From Nonomuraea spiralis (GTDB lineage: Bacteria > Actinomycetota > Actinomycetes > Streptosporangiales > Streptosporangiaceae), in assembly GCF_014648435.1 (NCBI RefSeq), contig NZ_BMRC01000046.1, positions 1-56,031 on the forward strand: DNA of 56,031 nucleotides. Reading direction: 5' to 3'. Below the pieces are notes generated by a model. That model was not told the DNA's origin. It searched no databases and worked only from the letters and a program-made list of their open reading frames with translations. This document shows, piece by piece, positions 8,095 to 17,600 of this stretch. Both the position numbers and the translations under genes were made by a program. Within the stretch, counting starts at the first letter, position 1, and each line of letters starts with the position of its first letter.

Positions 8095-8509
8095 GGAGCC
8101 TCTCATCCGGGTAGCGATCGCCCTGATCATCTGGCTCCGCACCTGATCCCAGAAACAGTCCTTAGTCCCCAATTGCGCTCGGCGGCCCCCGATAACCGCC
8201 TGAACCTCGAATCTTCCCTCCGCACGCGCCTGACCGCTCTGGGCCCACATCCCGGCCCGGAGCAGTTTCCTTCACGGCAGGGATATCTCGTCTCTTGAGC
8301 CCTGGGCACATTCGTGACAGTTGATCTTCGGCTGGAAACTGTCATCTTCGATGACACAAACACCGGTATTTAGACGAGCATCAAAGTGACAGTGCCCAGG
8401 TTGGGAGCAGCTCTCACTGTCATCTTCGCTGCGCCCAGACATCAGTGCGGCACAAGGGATCTCAGTCCGTTCGCATGCTTGATCCGGATCTGCCGTCGCA
8501 CACCCCTCC
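8095..8509. other. Gene-poor patch with repeated and inverted motifs
   Basis: No convincing coding frame. CCTGGGCAC (8301-8309) pairs with GTGCCCAGG (8392-8400), and CTGTCATCTTCG occurs twice, at 8339-8350 and 8417-8428, with a related GTTGATCTTCGGCTG at 8320-8334. GTGACAG occurs at 8314-8320 and 8387-8393. The motif resembles TGTCATTTTCG at 6121-6139. It may be a transposase-binding region marking an old element end, but the orientation does not give a clean terminus. Confidence 0.4.
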
Positions 8510-8632
8510 CCATTCAACGACTACGACAGGATCGCCGAGGAGTACACGGCCGCGAACGAGACCAGCCTCGCGAACGCGTACTACGAGCGGCCCGCGATGC
8601 GCCCACGGCGCTGCCACACCGGGGCCTGCTGA
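8510..8632 (+). pseudogene. N-terminal scrap of a SAM-dependent methyltransferase
   Basis: The frame from 8510 reads PFNDYDRIAEEYTAANE and continues to NAYYERPAM, typical of the first 30 residues of small-molecule class I methyltransferases (the YDxIAxxY and YYERPAM blocks before the SAM-binding DxGCGxG loop). After 8600 the similarity ends and a stop occurs at 8630. The SAM loop is absent, no start codon is visible in frame, and the sequence sits next to the repeat patch, suggesting truncation by a past insertion or deletion. Confidence 0.6.
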
Positions 8633-8672
8633 TCCCCTTGACCACCCTTCGCGGTCTCGGCACCATGCCGAC

Positions 8673-9050
8673 ATGAGTGCCGGCCTGATCATCGCGATGC
8701 CACTCCGCCAGTGGGGGCTCATCGACGCGTCCATGGACAATGACTCCAGCATCGAGACGGTGAACGGCAATCGCCGACGGGCCGACCTCGCGCGCAGCAT
8801 CCGAAGGGCCGGTTGGGATCAGATCGTCCTCTGGACACCCGGCGTTCCCGGCTCCGGCTCGTGGCCGCCACCGGGCGAGATCGTGAAACCCAAGCTCACG
8901 ATCGCCCAATGGCTTCTCGCGATCGACGTCCTCGAACGCTGGGCCGCGGCCGCCGATCGCACCGGACGTCACGAAGCCGCCGCCCAAGAACGCGAACTCC
9001 GGGAACTGATTCTCTCCCGGCTTCAAGCGCACGGGATTCCGGTTCCCTGA
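8673..9050 (+). CDS. Hypothetical protein
   Basis: A 125-residue protein from ATG 8673, not recognised. The N-terminus is mildly hydrophobic (MSAGLIIAMPLRQWGL) and the C-terminal half looks helical and amphipathic, with a DVLERWAAAADRTGRHEAA segment. A Trp/Pro-rich loop (LWTPGVPGSGSWPPPGE) lies mid-protein. Coding character in this frame is better than in the other frames, but there is no clear ribosome-binding site. The frame stays open upstream to 8445, but that extension is low-complexity Arg/Ser/Thr/Pro and overlaps the methyltransferase remnant, so the later start is preferred. Confidence 0.45.
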   Translation: MSAGLIIAMPLRQWGLIDASMDNDSSIETVNGNRRRADLARSIRRAGWDQIVLWTPGVPGSGSWPPPGEIVKPKLTIAQWLLAIDVLERWAAAADRTGRHEAAAQERELRELILSRLQAHGIPVP

Positions 9051-9084
9051 ATACTCCGCGGGCCTCTCCTGGCCAGTAGGCGCG

Positions 9085-10092
9085 TCAGCGGTCGCCGTGC
9101 GCGTCGGTGAGGACGGCGCCGATCTCCGCCATCCGCTCGGCCGCGTAGCCGGGGTCGATCAGCGCCTCGGGGGTGTGGAGGCCGGGCGGTACGGGGGCGC
9201 CGCGCAGGCCGAGCAGTCGTTCGACGCCGAGGGCGACGCCGAGCGCCGTCAGGGGGCGCTGCCCCTCCGGGTGGTAGAGGTAGTGGCTCGTCCTGAGTGG
9301 CGCGCCCGCGCGGTCCACGCCTTCGAGGTCGATCCTGACCTCCGTGGACGCGGGCCCGCCGCGCCGCCTGCCCGCCGATTCACCGATCGCGAACGCGAAG
9401 CGGACGTTGGGCGCGCCCGTCGCGAGGGCCAGGCTCGGCACGTCGAGGATGGGGACGATCTGGCCGGGCAACACGGTGCCGTCGACGCTGGTGACCTCCA
9501 CCTCCGCGTCGGGGCCGCCGACCCAGTGGAAGACGCCGTCGCGGCGGACGTGCCCCGCCGAGGCGGCGGCCAGCAGGCGTTCCATGTCCGCCGTGGCCGC
9601 GGGACCGCCGCTGTCCTGTTCGTCCAGCACGCCGCCGACCTCGATGGTGTCGAGCCGGTCGAACTCCCTGGCCAGGCCGAGCACCACGAGCACGACGAGC
9701 CCCGCGTACCAGTGGCTGGCCAGCAGGATCGGCGCCGCGCCGGCTCGCAGGCCGGCGGCGACGACCTCGGGTCCGATGTCGACCAGGCCGCTGGAGATGC
9801 TGACGTACGGCAGGCCGCGGTCCTGCGTGTAACGCAGTCCGTTCAGGTGGCTGTCCCAGACCGTCGCCACGACCGCCGAGTAGCCGCCGGTCTCCTGGAG
9901 GCCGAGGTCGGCGCGCCGCAGATCGATGGTGGCGGCGGTCGCGCCGCCGAGCTCGTCGGCGACCCGCCGGGCGCGGCCGAGATCGCGGCCCGCGATCGTC
10001 AGCGGCAGCTCCGGATACCACCGGCGCAGGAGGGTCGCGGTCGCCGCGCCCGCCTGGCCGGATCCACCCAAGATCAGTACGGAGTGCTCCAC
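9085..10092 (-). CDS. Saccharopine-dehydrogenase-like NAD(P)-binding protein
   Basis: Probable NAD(P)-dependent oxidoreductase of 335 residues. It opens with a Rossmann motif (VLILGGSGQAGAATATLL, residues 5-22) and a GRDLGRARRVADELGG segment typical of the saccharopine dehydrogenase/trans-acting enoyl reductase-like group. The GTG start at 10092 has an AGAGGA ribosome-binding site. Substrate unknown. It is transcribed divergently from a TetR regulator across a 27-bp palindrome, the standard arrangement for local repression, so it is probably that regulator's target. No membrane segment or signal peptide. Confidence 0.8.
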   Translation of the reverse strand: MEHSVLILGGSGQAGAATATLLRRWYPELPLTIAGRDLGRARRVADELGGATAATIDLRRADLGLQETGGYSAVVATVWDSHLNGLRYTQDRGLPYVSISSGLVDIGPEVVAAGLRAGAAPILLASHWYAGLVVLVVLGLAREFDRLDTIEVGGVLDEQDSGGPAATADMERLLAAASAGHVRRDGVFHWVGGPDAEVEVTSVDGTVLPGQIVPILDVPSLALATGAPNVRFAFAIGESAGRRRGGPASTEVRIDLEGVDRAGAPLRTSHYLYHPEGQRPLTALGVALGVERLLGLRGAPVPPGLHTPEALIDPGYAAERMAEIGAVLTDAHGDR

Positions 10093-10112
10093 GGTGATGT
10101 CCTCTCACTAAC

Positions 10113-10139
10113 CTACATTCTGTAACTTACATTTTGTAG
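10113..10139. promoter_or_regulatory. 27-bp palindromic operator between dehydrogenase and tetR
   Basis: An imperfect inverted repeat with outer arms CTACA and TGTAG and inner TGTAA.TTACA symmetry, lying in the short divergent intergenic region. Size and symmetry suit a TetR dimer pair. Its position suggests control of both genes. AT-rich relative to its surroundings. Confidence 0.7.
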
Positions 10140-10170
10140 CTTAAGCTGAGAGGCGACGCAAGGGAGGACG

Positions 10171-10761
10171 ATGGCCACCGGATCGACTCGCCTGTCCAAA
10201 CCGGCCAGGCGGGAGCAGTTGCTCGACACCGCCATGGCGATCGTGCGCGCCCATGGCACCGACAACCTCACGCTGCTCAGCCTCGCGGAGGCCGCCGGAG
10301 TGAGCAGGCCGGTCGTCTACGACCATTTCGGCACCCGCCCCGGCCTGCTGATCGCGCTCTACCGGCGGCTCGACGAGCGACACCGGGCCGCCTCGGAGGA
10401 GGCCCTGCGTGACGCCCCGGCCGTCCCCCGCGAGATCGCCCGTGTCCTGAGCGCCGCCTACTTCGCCTGCGCCACCGACATGCCGGAGTGGACCGCCGTC
10501 TCGGCCGCGCTCAAGGGCAGCCAGGAGATGGAGGCGATCGAGCGCGAGCTGCTCGACGGCTACACGGACCTGATGGCCACCGCCCTGCGGCCGTACTCGG
10601 GGCTCACGCGGGAAGCACTCCGGCTCCGCTGCGTCGGCGTGCTGGGCGCGGCCGAGGCGATCGCCGCGGAGCTGAACCGGGGGCGTGCCACCGCCGCCGA
10701 GGCCATCGCGGCACTGACGGACCTGACCGTCGGCAACATCGACGCCGCAGCCGCGGACTGA
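10171..10761 (+). CDS. TetR/AcrR-family transcriptional regulator
   Basis: A 196-residue repressor-type protein. The N-terminal helix-turn-helix is clear (REQLLDTAMAIVRAHG, then LAEAAGVSRPVVYDHFG, about residues 12-55), followed by an all-helical ligand-binding domain. ATG 10171 has a strong AGGGAGGA ribosome-binding site 3-5 bases upstream. It is divergent from the dehydrogenase at 9085-10092 and the palindrome at 10113-10139 lies 32 bases upstream, implying autoregulation. Ligand unknown. Confidence 0.88.
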   Translation: MATGSTRLSKPARREQLLDTAMAIVRAHGTDNLTLLSLAEAAGVSRPVVYDHFGTRPGLLIALYRRLDERHRAASEEALRDAPAVPREIARVLSAAYFACATDMPEWTAVSAALKGSQEMEAIERELLDGYTDLMATALRPYSGLTREALRLRCVGVLGAAEAIAAELNRGRATAAEAIAALTDLTVGNIDAAAAD

Positions 10762-10773
10762 CGCTGCCGCGAT

Positions 10774-10787
10774 CCGCCGTACGGCGG
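10774..10787 (+). terminator. Short GC hairpin after tetR
   Basis: CCGCCGTACGGCGG is a perfect 14-base palindrome 13 bases after the tetR stop. The stem is short and there is no T-run, common for actinomycete terminators. Weak evidence. Confidence 0.35.
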
Positions 10788-10844
10788 CGAAGGCCAGGCC
10801 CCCGGGAGGGCGTCACCCCCAGGCCGGCCGCAGCCCCTCCCCTG

Positions 10845-10991
10845 TCATCTCGCGCACGCCGCGTCGAAGGGCATGGCTCGCGACCAGGCAGTGGTGCGAG
10901 GGACGATCTGAGAGATGCGCTGATGGGACAAGCCCAGCGCGCCGCCGGCGTGGTAGGTGGTGCCGTAGGCGGCGCAGCCGGACGCCTGGCG
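10845..10991 (-). pseudogene. C-terminal helix-turn-helix remnant
   Basis: On the minus strand, a frame ending at the TGA at 10845 contains ALGLSHQRISQIV, a typical recognition-helix sequence of small actinobacterial HTH proteins. Upstream, the frame runs into the S1-domain gene end without a start codon or the preceding helices, so only about 30 recognisable residues remain. It could be an unrelated chance match; I favour a decayed gene. Confidence 0.35.
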
Positions 10992-11555
10992 TCACCTCGC
11001 GGCCTCTCGGGACAGGGTGAGGAGGCGGCGAGGGGTGTCGATCTCGGTGACGGTCACGGTGATCTCGTCGCCGGGCCGGGGGGCGCCGGCCGGGTCGCCG
11101 GTGGGACGGGGGAGGTGGATCAGGCCCTCGACGCCGTCCGCCACGCGGACGAAGACGCCGAAGGGCAGCACCTGGGTGACCCGGCCGCGCAGGACCTGAC
11201 CGACGTGGGTGTGGCGGGCGAACCCCTGGAACGGGTCGGGCCGCGTCGCGCGCAGCGACAGCCGGGCCTCGCCGTTGTGGGTGTCGAAGACGAGGAACTC
11301 GCAGGTGACCCGCTGCCCCACGGCGACGATCTCGTACGGGTCCTCGAAGCGGTGCCAGGACAGGTCGGGAATGGTGATGAAGCCGACGCCGGGGAAGACG
11401 GGATGGGCGGGGGTCTCGTCCAGGTCGACGAAGACGCCGAAGCGTTCGACGGCCGCGACCGCGCCCGATCGCGTGATCTCCGCGACGGTCCCGGAGAGCA
11501 CGTCACCGGCGTTCACGGTCCGCAGGAACGCGGTGACGGGCGATTCCTCCTCCAC
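10992..11555 (-). CDS. S1 RNA-binding domain protein
   Basis: A 187-residue protein with two S1-type OB folds: residues about 10-85 (VLSGTVAEITRSGAVAAV, FGVFVDLDE) and about 105-180 (VLRGRVTQVLPFGVFVRVA, VEGLIHL). The second is a near-canonical S1 repeat; the first is diverged. Such short two-S1 proteins probably bind RNA, but a specific role cannot be assigned. The start is uncertain: GTG 11555 opens the frame. The stop abuts a probable HTH remnant. It lies downstream of the SARP gene on the same strand with a 50-base gap, so read-through is possible. Confidence 0.75.
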   Translation of the reverse strand: MEEESPVTAFLRTVNAGDVLSGTVAEITRSGAVAAVERFGVFVDLDETPAHPVFPGVGFITIPDLSWHRFEDPYEIVAVGQRVTCEFLVFDTHNGEARLSLRATRPDPFQGFARHTHVGQVLRGRVTQVLPFGVFVRVADGVEGLIHLPRPTGDPAGAPRPGDEITVTVTEIDTPRRLLTLSREAAR

Positions 11556-11605
11556 GCCCCCATGATGACAGCCCAAGGTGGGTCCACCACGTCGTACGTG
11601 CTCGG

Positions 11606-14386
11606 TCAGGCGGGCAGGCGGGTTCTGAGCTGGGCGGCGGAGGGGTGTTCGAGCTCTTCGAGGAGGACCAGCGCCTGCCGCCACGCGCGGGCGGCGGCGT
11701 CCGGGAGGGCCGCCTCGTCCAGGGTGTCGCCGAGGCGGGTGAGCGTGTCGGCCTGGTGGTAGCGGTCGCCGGCGTCGCGGAACAGCTCGACGGCGCGCTC
11801 GTACCAGGAGACGGCCTCCTCGTGGCGGCCGAGGCGGTGGCAGGCGTAGCCGAGGCTGTCGCACGAGTTGGCCTGCCCGAGCCGGTCGTCGAGCCGCTGG
11901 TGCAGGTCGAGCGCCTGGCGGCAGTGGTCGAGCGCCTGTTCCTGGTCGCCGAGCTGGGCGTGGAACCAGCCGACGGCGTTGAGCGCGCGGGCCTGCCCGG
12001 TCAGGTGGCCCGCCGCCCGGTACAGGGTGAGCGCCTGGACGGCGTGACCGAGGGCGTCCTGGTGGTGGCCCTTCCAGCCGAACATGGTGGACAGGTTGCC
12101 GTGGACGCGGGCCAGGCCGGTGGACTCGCCGAGGTCGGCGTACAGGTCGAGGGCGAGCAGGAAGTGGCCGCGGGCCTCCTCGAAGCGGTCGGCGGCGGTG
12201 TTGGCCCAGCCGAGGTTGACGTGGGTGTACGCCTGCCCGAGCCGGTCGCCGCCGCGCCGGGCGGCGGCCAGCGCGGTGGTCTGGACGGCCAGGTGCTCGT
12301 GCCGCATCCCGCGGCGGTTGAGGAAGTCGGCGAGGGCCCAGCCGAGCTGCCAGGCGTGCGTGTCGAACCCCTGGTCGGCGGCATGGGAGACGGCGGCGAC
12401 GAGCACGGCGCACTCGGCGGTGAACCAGGCCAGCGCGGCCCGGTCGTCCACCGCCTCCTCGCGGACCGTGCCGTCGCCGGGCGGCGCGGGGGAGATCGGG
12501 TCGCGGACCGGGTTCAGCAGCAGCGCCGCGGCGTGGGCGGCGTACAGGTAGTGGTCGAGGAGCCGGCGCGTCGCGGCGCGGCGTTCCGGCTCGGGGGCGA
12601 GCGCCTGGACGAGCTCGACGGCGTGGGCGCGCAGCAGGTCGTGGAAGGTGTAGCGGCCGGGGGCGTGCTGGGTCAGGAGGTGGGCGCGGCACAACTCGGC
12701 CAGCAGCGGGCGCGCCAGCGCGACCGGCAGGCCCGCGAGGCTGCCGGCGGCGGGCAGGCTGAGGTCGGGGCCGGGGTGCAGGCCGAGCAGCCGGAACAGC
12801 CGCCCGGCCTCGGCGCTGAGCCCCTGGTGGGACCAGGAGAAGACGCACCGGAGCTGCGTGCCGGGGCCGTCGGCGTCGAACGCGTCCAGGTTGTCGTGGG
12901 CGGCGGGCAGTTCCCCGGCGATGGCGGCCAGCGGGAACCCGGGGTGGACGGCCGCCCGCGCCGCGATGACGGCCAGCGCCAGCGGCAGCCGCGCGCACCG
13001 GGCGATGATCTCGGCCGTGGCGTCGGGCTCGGCGGCCACCCGTTCGCCGCCGAGCCGGCGGGCCAGCAGTTCCCGGGCCTCGGGGACGGACAGCAGGTCG
13101 AGGCGGACCGGGTGGGCGCCCTCGGCGGCGATCAGGCCGGAGAGCTGGTCGCGGCTGGTCACCAGCACCAGGCAGCCGGGCGCGCCGGGCAGCAGCGGGC
13201 GTACCTGCTCGGCGTCACGCGCGTTGTCCAGCACGATCAGCATCCGGCGTCCGGCCAGCAGGCTGCGGTACAGCCCGGTCCACGCCTCGGGGGTGGCCGG
13301 GACGCGGTTCGCCGGCACCCCCAGGGCGTCGACGAGCACGCGCATGGCCTCGACCGGCGACGTCGGCCGTCCGCGCTGGTCGAAGCCGCGCAGGTTCACG
13401 TAGAGCTGGCCGTCGGGGAAGCGGTCGCGTACGCGGTGGGCCCAGTGGACGGCGAGCGCGGTCTTGCCCACGCCCGCGGTGCCCGTCACGGCGGCGATGA
13501 CGACGCCGGCCGGCTGCTCCCCCGCCGCGGCGAGCAGGGAGTCCAGGCGGGCGAGCTCGGCGGCGCGGCCGGCGAAGCCGTACACGCCGGGGGGCAGCAT
13601 CGCCGCGACGTGCCCGGCCGGGTGCGCGACGGGGACGGCCTCGGTCTGGGAACGCAGCAGTGTGTCGTGCAGACGCCGCAGGTCGGCGCCGGGGTCGAGC
13701 CCGAGTTCGTCGGCCAGCCGCTTCTGCAGGGCGCGGTAGGCGTCCAGGGCGTCGGCCAGCCTGCCCGTGCCGTGCAGCGCCCGCATCAGGAGCTCGACCA
13801 GGGACTCCCGGTAGGGGTGCTGTTCGACCAGTTCCAGGGCCTCGGCGGTGACCTCGTGGTGGCGGCCCGTCGACAGCTCCAGGGCCAGGCATTCCTCCAC
13901 GGCGGCCAGCCGGCGTTCCTGCCAGATCCTGGCCGCACCCTCGAAGGCCCGGCCGCGGATGCCGGCCAGGAAGGGGCCGCGCCACAGCGACAGCGCCTCG
14001 CGGTAGCCGGCGACGGCCGCGGCCGTGTCGGCGCGGGCGGTCTGCCGTGCCGCCGCGGTCAGGCTCTCGAAGGTCCGGGCGTCCAGGCCGCGTTCGCCGG
14101 GGTGCAACAGGTAGCCCGCCCGCTGCGTGGTGATCAGGCCGGGGGCGGCCCCGGCGTCGACCAGCGTCCGGCGTAACCGGGTGACCAGGTCCTGGATCTG
14201 CCGTCGCGCGGAGGCGGGCGGCTCCTCCCAGACGACGTCCACGAGCTGGTCGACGGTGACGACCCGGTCGGCGTCCAGGAGCAGCGCGGCGAGGGTCCTC
14301 TCCTGGCGCGGCCCGTGCAGCGCCACCCGGCGCCCGCCCACCCTGACGTCCATCGGTCCGAGCATGCCGAACCAGGCTGTGGCCAT
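11606..14386 (-). CDS. SARP/AfsR-type regulator with NB-ARC and TPR domains
   Basis: A 926-residue pathway-type activator. An OmpR-like winged helix (about 5-95) is followed by a bacterial transcriptional activation domain (about 100-245), an NB-ARC ATPase with Walker A GTAGVGKTAL (about 300-310) and Walker B-like RMLIVLDNA, then TPR repeats to the C-terminus (about 650-900, tandem LGQAY/ALGHAV-type helices). The ATG at 14386 has AAGGGAGAA upstream. Large SARPs of this layout usually activate secondary-metabolite or developmental genes. Here the only divergent neighbours are the DNRLRE and RHS toxin-like genes, with 278 bases between, so they are possible targets. No biosynthetic cluster is adjacent. 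Confidence 0.88.
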   Translation of the reverse strand: MATAWFGMLGPMDVRVGGRRVALHGPRQERTLAALLLDADRVVTVDQLVDVVWEEPPASARRQIQDLVTRLRRTLVDAGAAPGLITTQRAGYLLHPGERGLDARTFESLTAAARQTARADTAAAVAGYREALSLWRGPFLAGIRGRAFEGAARIWQERRLAAVEECLALELSTGRHHEVTAEALELVEQHPYRESLVELLMRALHGTGRLADALDAYRALQKRLADELGLDPGADLRRLHDTLLRSQTEAVPVAHPAGHVAAMLPPGVYGFAGRAAELARLDSLLAAAGEQPAGVVIAAVTGTAGVGKTALAVHWAHRVRDRFPDGQLYVNLRGFDQRGRPTSPVEAMRVLVDALGVPANRVPATPEAWTGLYRSLLAGRRMLIVLDNARDAEQVRPLLPGAPGCLVLVTSRDQLSGLIAAEGAHPVRLDLLSVPEARELLARRLGGERVAAEPDATAEIIARCARLPLALAVIAARAAVHPGFPLAAIAGELPAAHDNLDAFDADGPGTQLRCVFSWSHQGLSAEAGRLFRLLGLHPGPDLSLPAAGSLAGLPVALARPLLAELCRAHLLTQHAPGRYTFHDLLRAHAVELVQALAPEPERRAATRRLLDHYLYAAHAAALLLNPVRDPISPAPPGDGTVREEAVDDRAALAWFTAECAVLVAAVSHAADQGFDTHAWQLGWALADFLNRRGMRHEHLAVQTTALAAARRGGDRLGQAYTHVNLGWANTAADRFEEARGHFLLALDLYADLGESTGLARVHGNLSTMFGWKGHHQDALGHAVQALTLYRAAGHLTGQARALNAVGWFHAQLGDQEQALDHCRQALDLHQRLDDRLGQANSCDSLGYACHRLGRHEEAVSWYERAVELFRDAGDRYHQADTLTRLGDTLDEAALPDAAARAWRQALVLLEELEHPSAAQLRTRLPA

Positions 14387-14539
14387 ACACGTTCTCCCTT
14401 GTTCCAGGCCCTCGACGGCCTGGACATCACCGCTGTCCAATGGCGAGGACGCGGCGAGGATCCGACGAGGGTGGATCAAGGATCGGCCGTCCTAGCGTGA
14501 TCCACGTGACCACGCCGTGAACCGGCGACCAATTACCGA

Positions 14540-14574
14540 CGGCCGCGCCGGACCGAAACAGTCCGGCGCGGCCG
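14540..14574 (+). promoter_or_regulatory. Perfect 14-bp GC hairpin in the DNRLRE-RHS leader
   Basis: Arms 14540-14553 and 14561-14574 are perfect complements (CGGCCGCGCCGGAC and its partner) around a 7-base loop. The hairpin lies between divergent genes, so it is not a 3' terminator for any visible gene. It would form in the 5' leader of the DNRLRE-RHS mRNA, about 90 bases before the start codon, and could attenuate transcription. Confidence 0.5.
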
Positions 14575-14664
14575 ATCCCTGTGCCCGGCGATTCACGACT
14601 CCCTGACGACGGTCCTGTCGCGCCCTCGGGGCGCCACGTCCTCCCGCTGAAAGGAACCCCACTA

Positions 14665-17600
14665 GTGATCGACAAGCTGAGGGCCGTCGCACGGACCGGC
14701 GGGCCCCCGCCGTCCGCGCGCCGGGCCGGGACGCTCGTCCTGGCCGCGGCACTCCTGTTGACCGCGACCCCCGCGCTCCCCGCGGCGCTGGCCGAAACCC
14801 CGCCCGCGCCCGCCGCGACCCCCGAGGGGACGGCGCTGGCCAAGGCCAGGACGTCGGGCAAGCCGGTGGAGGTGACCACCGCCCGCACCGAGACCGCCGA
14901 CGTGCTGGCGAACCCGGACGGCACCCTGACCCTGCGCGAGCACCTGCGTCCGGTGCGCGCCCGGGTCGACGGCGCCTGGCGGCCGGTGGACGACACCCTG
15001 CGCCGCAACCCCGACGGCACGATCTCCCCCCGGGCCACGACGTTCCCGATGACGTTCTCAGGCGGCGGCGCCGGGCCGCTGGCGAGCCTGGTCAAGGACG
15101 GCAAGACGCTGTCGCTGACCTGGCCCTCGCGGCTGCCCGCCCCCGTGCTGGACGGCGACACCGCCACGTACGCCGACGTGCTGCCCGGCGTCGACCTGAA
15201 GATCATCGCAGAGTCCGACAGTTTTGTGCACCACCTGATCGTCAAGGACCGGGCGGCCGCGGCCGACCCCCGGCTGCGTACCCTGCGCCTGGGCATCCGC
15301 GGGACCGGCCTGAACGTCACCGCGACCGCCGAGGGCGGGATCACCGCCGCCGACGGCGGCGGCACGCCGGTCTTCTCGGCGCCGGTGCCGCGCATGTGGG
15401 ACTCCTCCCACAGCGCCGCCGCCGCCAAGGGCCTGGACGCCTCCAGCGCGGCCGAGGCGGCCGGGGCGCACGAGGACGGCCCGGTGCGCAACGCGCCGAT
15501 GAAGGCCGTCGTGGAGCCCGGCGCGGGCGGCGGCACCCTGCGCATCACCCCCGACCAGGCCCTGCTGGACGACCCGGCCACCGTCTACCCGGTGGTCATC
15601 GACCCGATCTTCAGCGGCGGCTACAAGAACCACTGGGCCAACGCGGTCAAGAAGGCGAGCAGCTCCGGCGTCGCCAACACCGTCTACTACGACGGCGGCA
15701 ACCGGGTGGGCAGCGAGAACCCGCCGGTGGCCCGGGTCGGCCACGAGACCGACACCGGCCTGACCGCCCGCGCCTACTTCGAGATGAACATCAACGGCCT
15801 CCAGGGCGCGCGCATCATCTCGGCCACCTTCAACGTCTTCAACGTCTCCTCCTGGAGCTGCTCGGCACGCGCGGTGGATCTGGGCTGGACCGGCGGGATC
15901 GGCAACTGGGTCACCTGGAACAACCAGCCCGGCTGGATCCGCACCCTGCAGACCAAGTCCTTCGCCCACGGCTGGGGCTCGTGCGGGTCGGCGGGCGAGG
16001 ACTTCGCCGACGGCGCGGTCGCCGGGGCGGTGCAGGAGGCGGCCAACAACGGCCAGAGCAACATCACCTTCGGGTTGCGGGCCCAGAACGAGAGCGACGC
16101 CTACGGCTGGAAGAAGTTCAGGGTGGACGGCACCAACCCGGTGCTCCAGGTCACCTACAACCGGGCCCCCCGCCTGGTCTCCAAGACCGCCTTCCAGGGG
16201 CCGTGGAACAACAACTCCTCCGACCGGGCGATCCCGTGCAGCGCCACCAACCCCTCCTGGGAGGTGGTCGGCAACACCGACGTCACGCTGACGGCGACGG
16301 GCAGCGACCCCGACGGCGAGAACCTCAACGTGGCCTTCGGCCTCTGGTTCCACAACGGCCCGGCGGTGCGGTCGGACAACCGCACGGTGGCCAGCGGATC
16401 GACCGCGACCGTGACCGTGCCCGCCGACCAGTTGCAGGACGGCGGGTACTACTGGTGGTACGCCAGCGTCTCCGACGGCGTCGACGGCGACTGGTCCACC
16501 AACTCCTGCCCGTTCACGGTGGACAAGACGGCCCCGACCAAGCCGGTCGTCACCTCCGCCGACGGCCGCCGCATCGACGTGGGCGAGGTGCCGGCCCGCT
16601 ACACCCGCAAGGTCACGCTGACCTCCAGCGACGCCCACCTGGACGGCTTCTGCTACCGGCTCAACCTCCCGCTGTCGGTCGGCGGGGGCAAGTGCGGGGG
16701 CGGCACCTACGTCAAGGCCGGGCCCGACGGCTCGGCGACCGTCGAGATCTATCCGCACCGCTGGCCCAACAACCGGCTGCACGCCGCCGCCATCGACGTC
16801 GCCGGCAACGTCTCGCCGTACGATGGGTCGCCCTCGCAGTCGGCGAGCAACACCACGCTGATCGTCACCGCGCCGCCGGTCTTCGTGGCCGACCCCGACG
16901 GCACGGTGTCCGGCGACCGCGACGGCGACCTGACCGGCGACGGGCGGCCCGACATCCTGGCCACCAACAACAGCGGCACGCTGCGGCTGTACGCCGGCCG
17001 GGGCGACGGCACCACCGACGGCGGCACCGACGTGGCCTACTCCGGCTTCGGCGGCGCGCTGCTGGCCCACCGCGGCGACTTCGTCGGCCCCGAGGACGGC
17101 ATGGGCAAGGACGGCTACGAGGACATCTTCGTCCGCTCGACGTCGGGCAGGCTGTCGTTGTACCCCAACGAGGGCACCGGCTGGCCGTCCCACGAGGGCA
17201 GGCGTGAGCTGCGGCATCCCGGCGGCGGCGACTGGTCGGCGGCCACCCGGATCATCGCTCCCGGCAACATCGACGGCCGGCCGGGCGCCGACCTGATCGT
17301 GGTCGAGGGCGGCCGGCTCAACCTCTACACCGGCACCGTGGCCGGTCCCCTGGCCACGGCGGCCAACGGCGAGCTGGCCGCGCCGCGCGTCCTCGACGTC
17401 CCGTCCGGCGGCGCCGGCTCCGCGCCGATCAGCCTGGACGGCTACGACGCCTTCACGCCCGGCGACGTGATCGCCGACGCGGACGGCGACGGCTCCCCCG
17501 ACCCGCAGAACGCCGCGGACGTCGTGCTGCGCCGCCGGGACAGCGGCGCGGTGACGCTCTACCCGGGCTCGTTCACCGACTCCGGCGAGTACGTGCTCGG

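Noticed and set aside
1430..9050. CRISPR array or guide-RNA locus near the Tn7-like genes
   Set aside because: The repeats are only 7-10 bases, irregularly spaced and in mixed orientation; no cas genes.
11645..14176. An 843-codon plus-strand frame opposite the SARP gene
   Set aside because: Gly/Val/Gln-rich shadow; the minus strand has full SARP, NB-ARC and TPR motifs.
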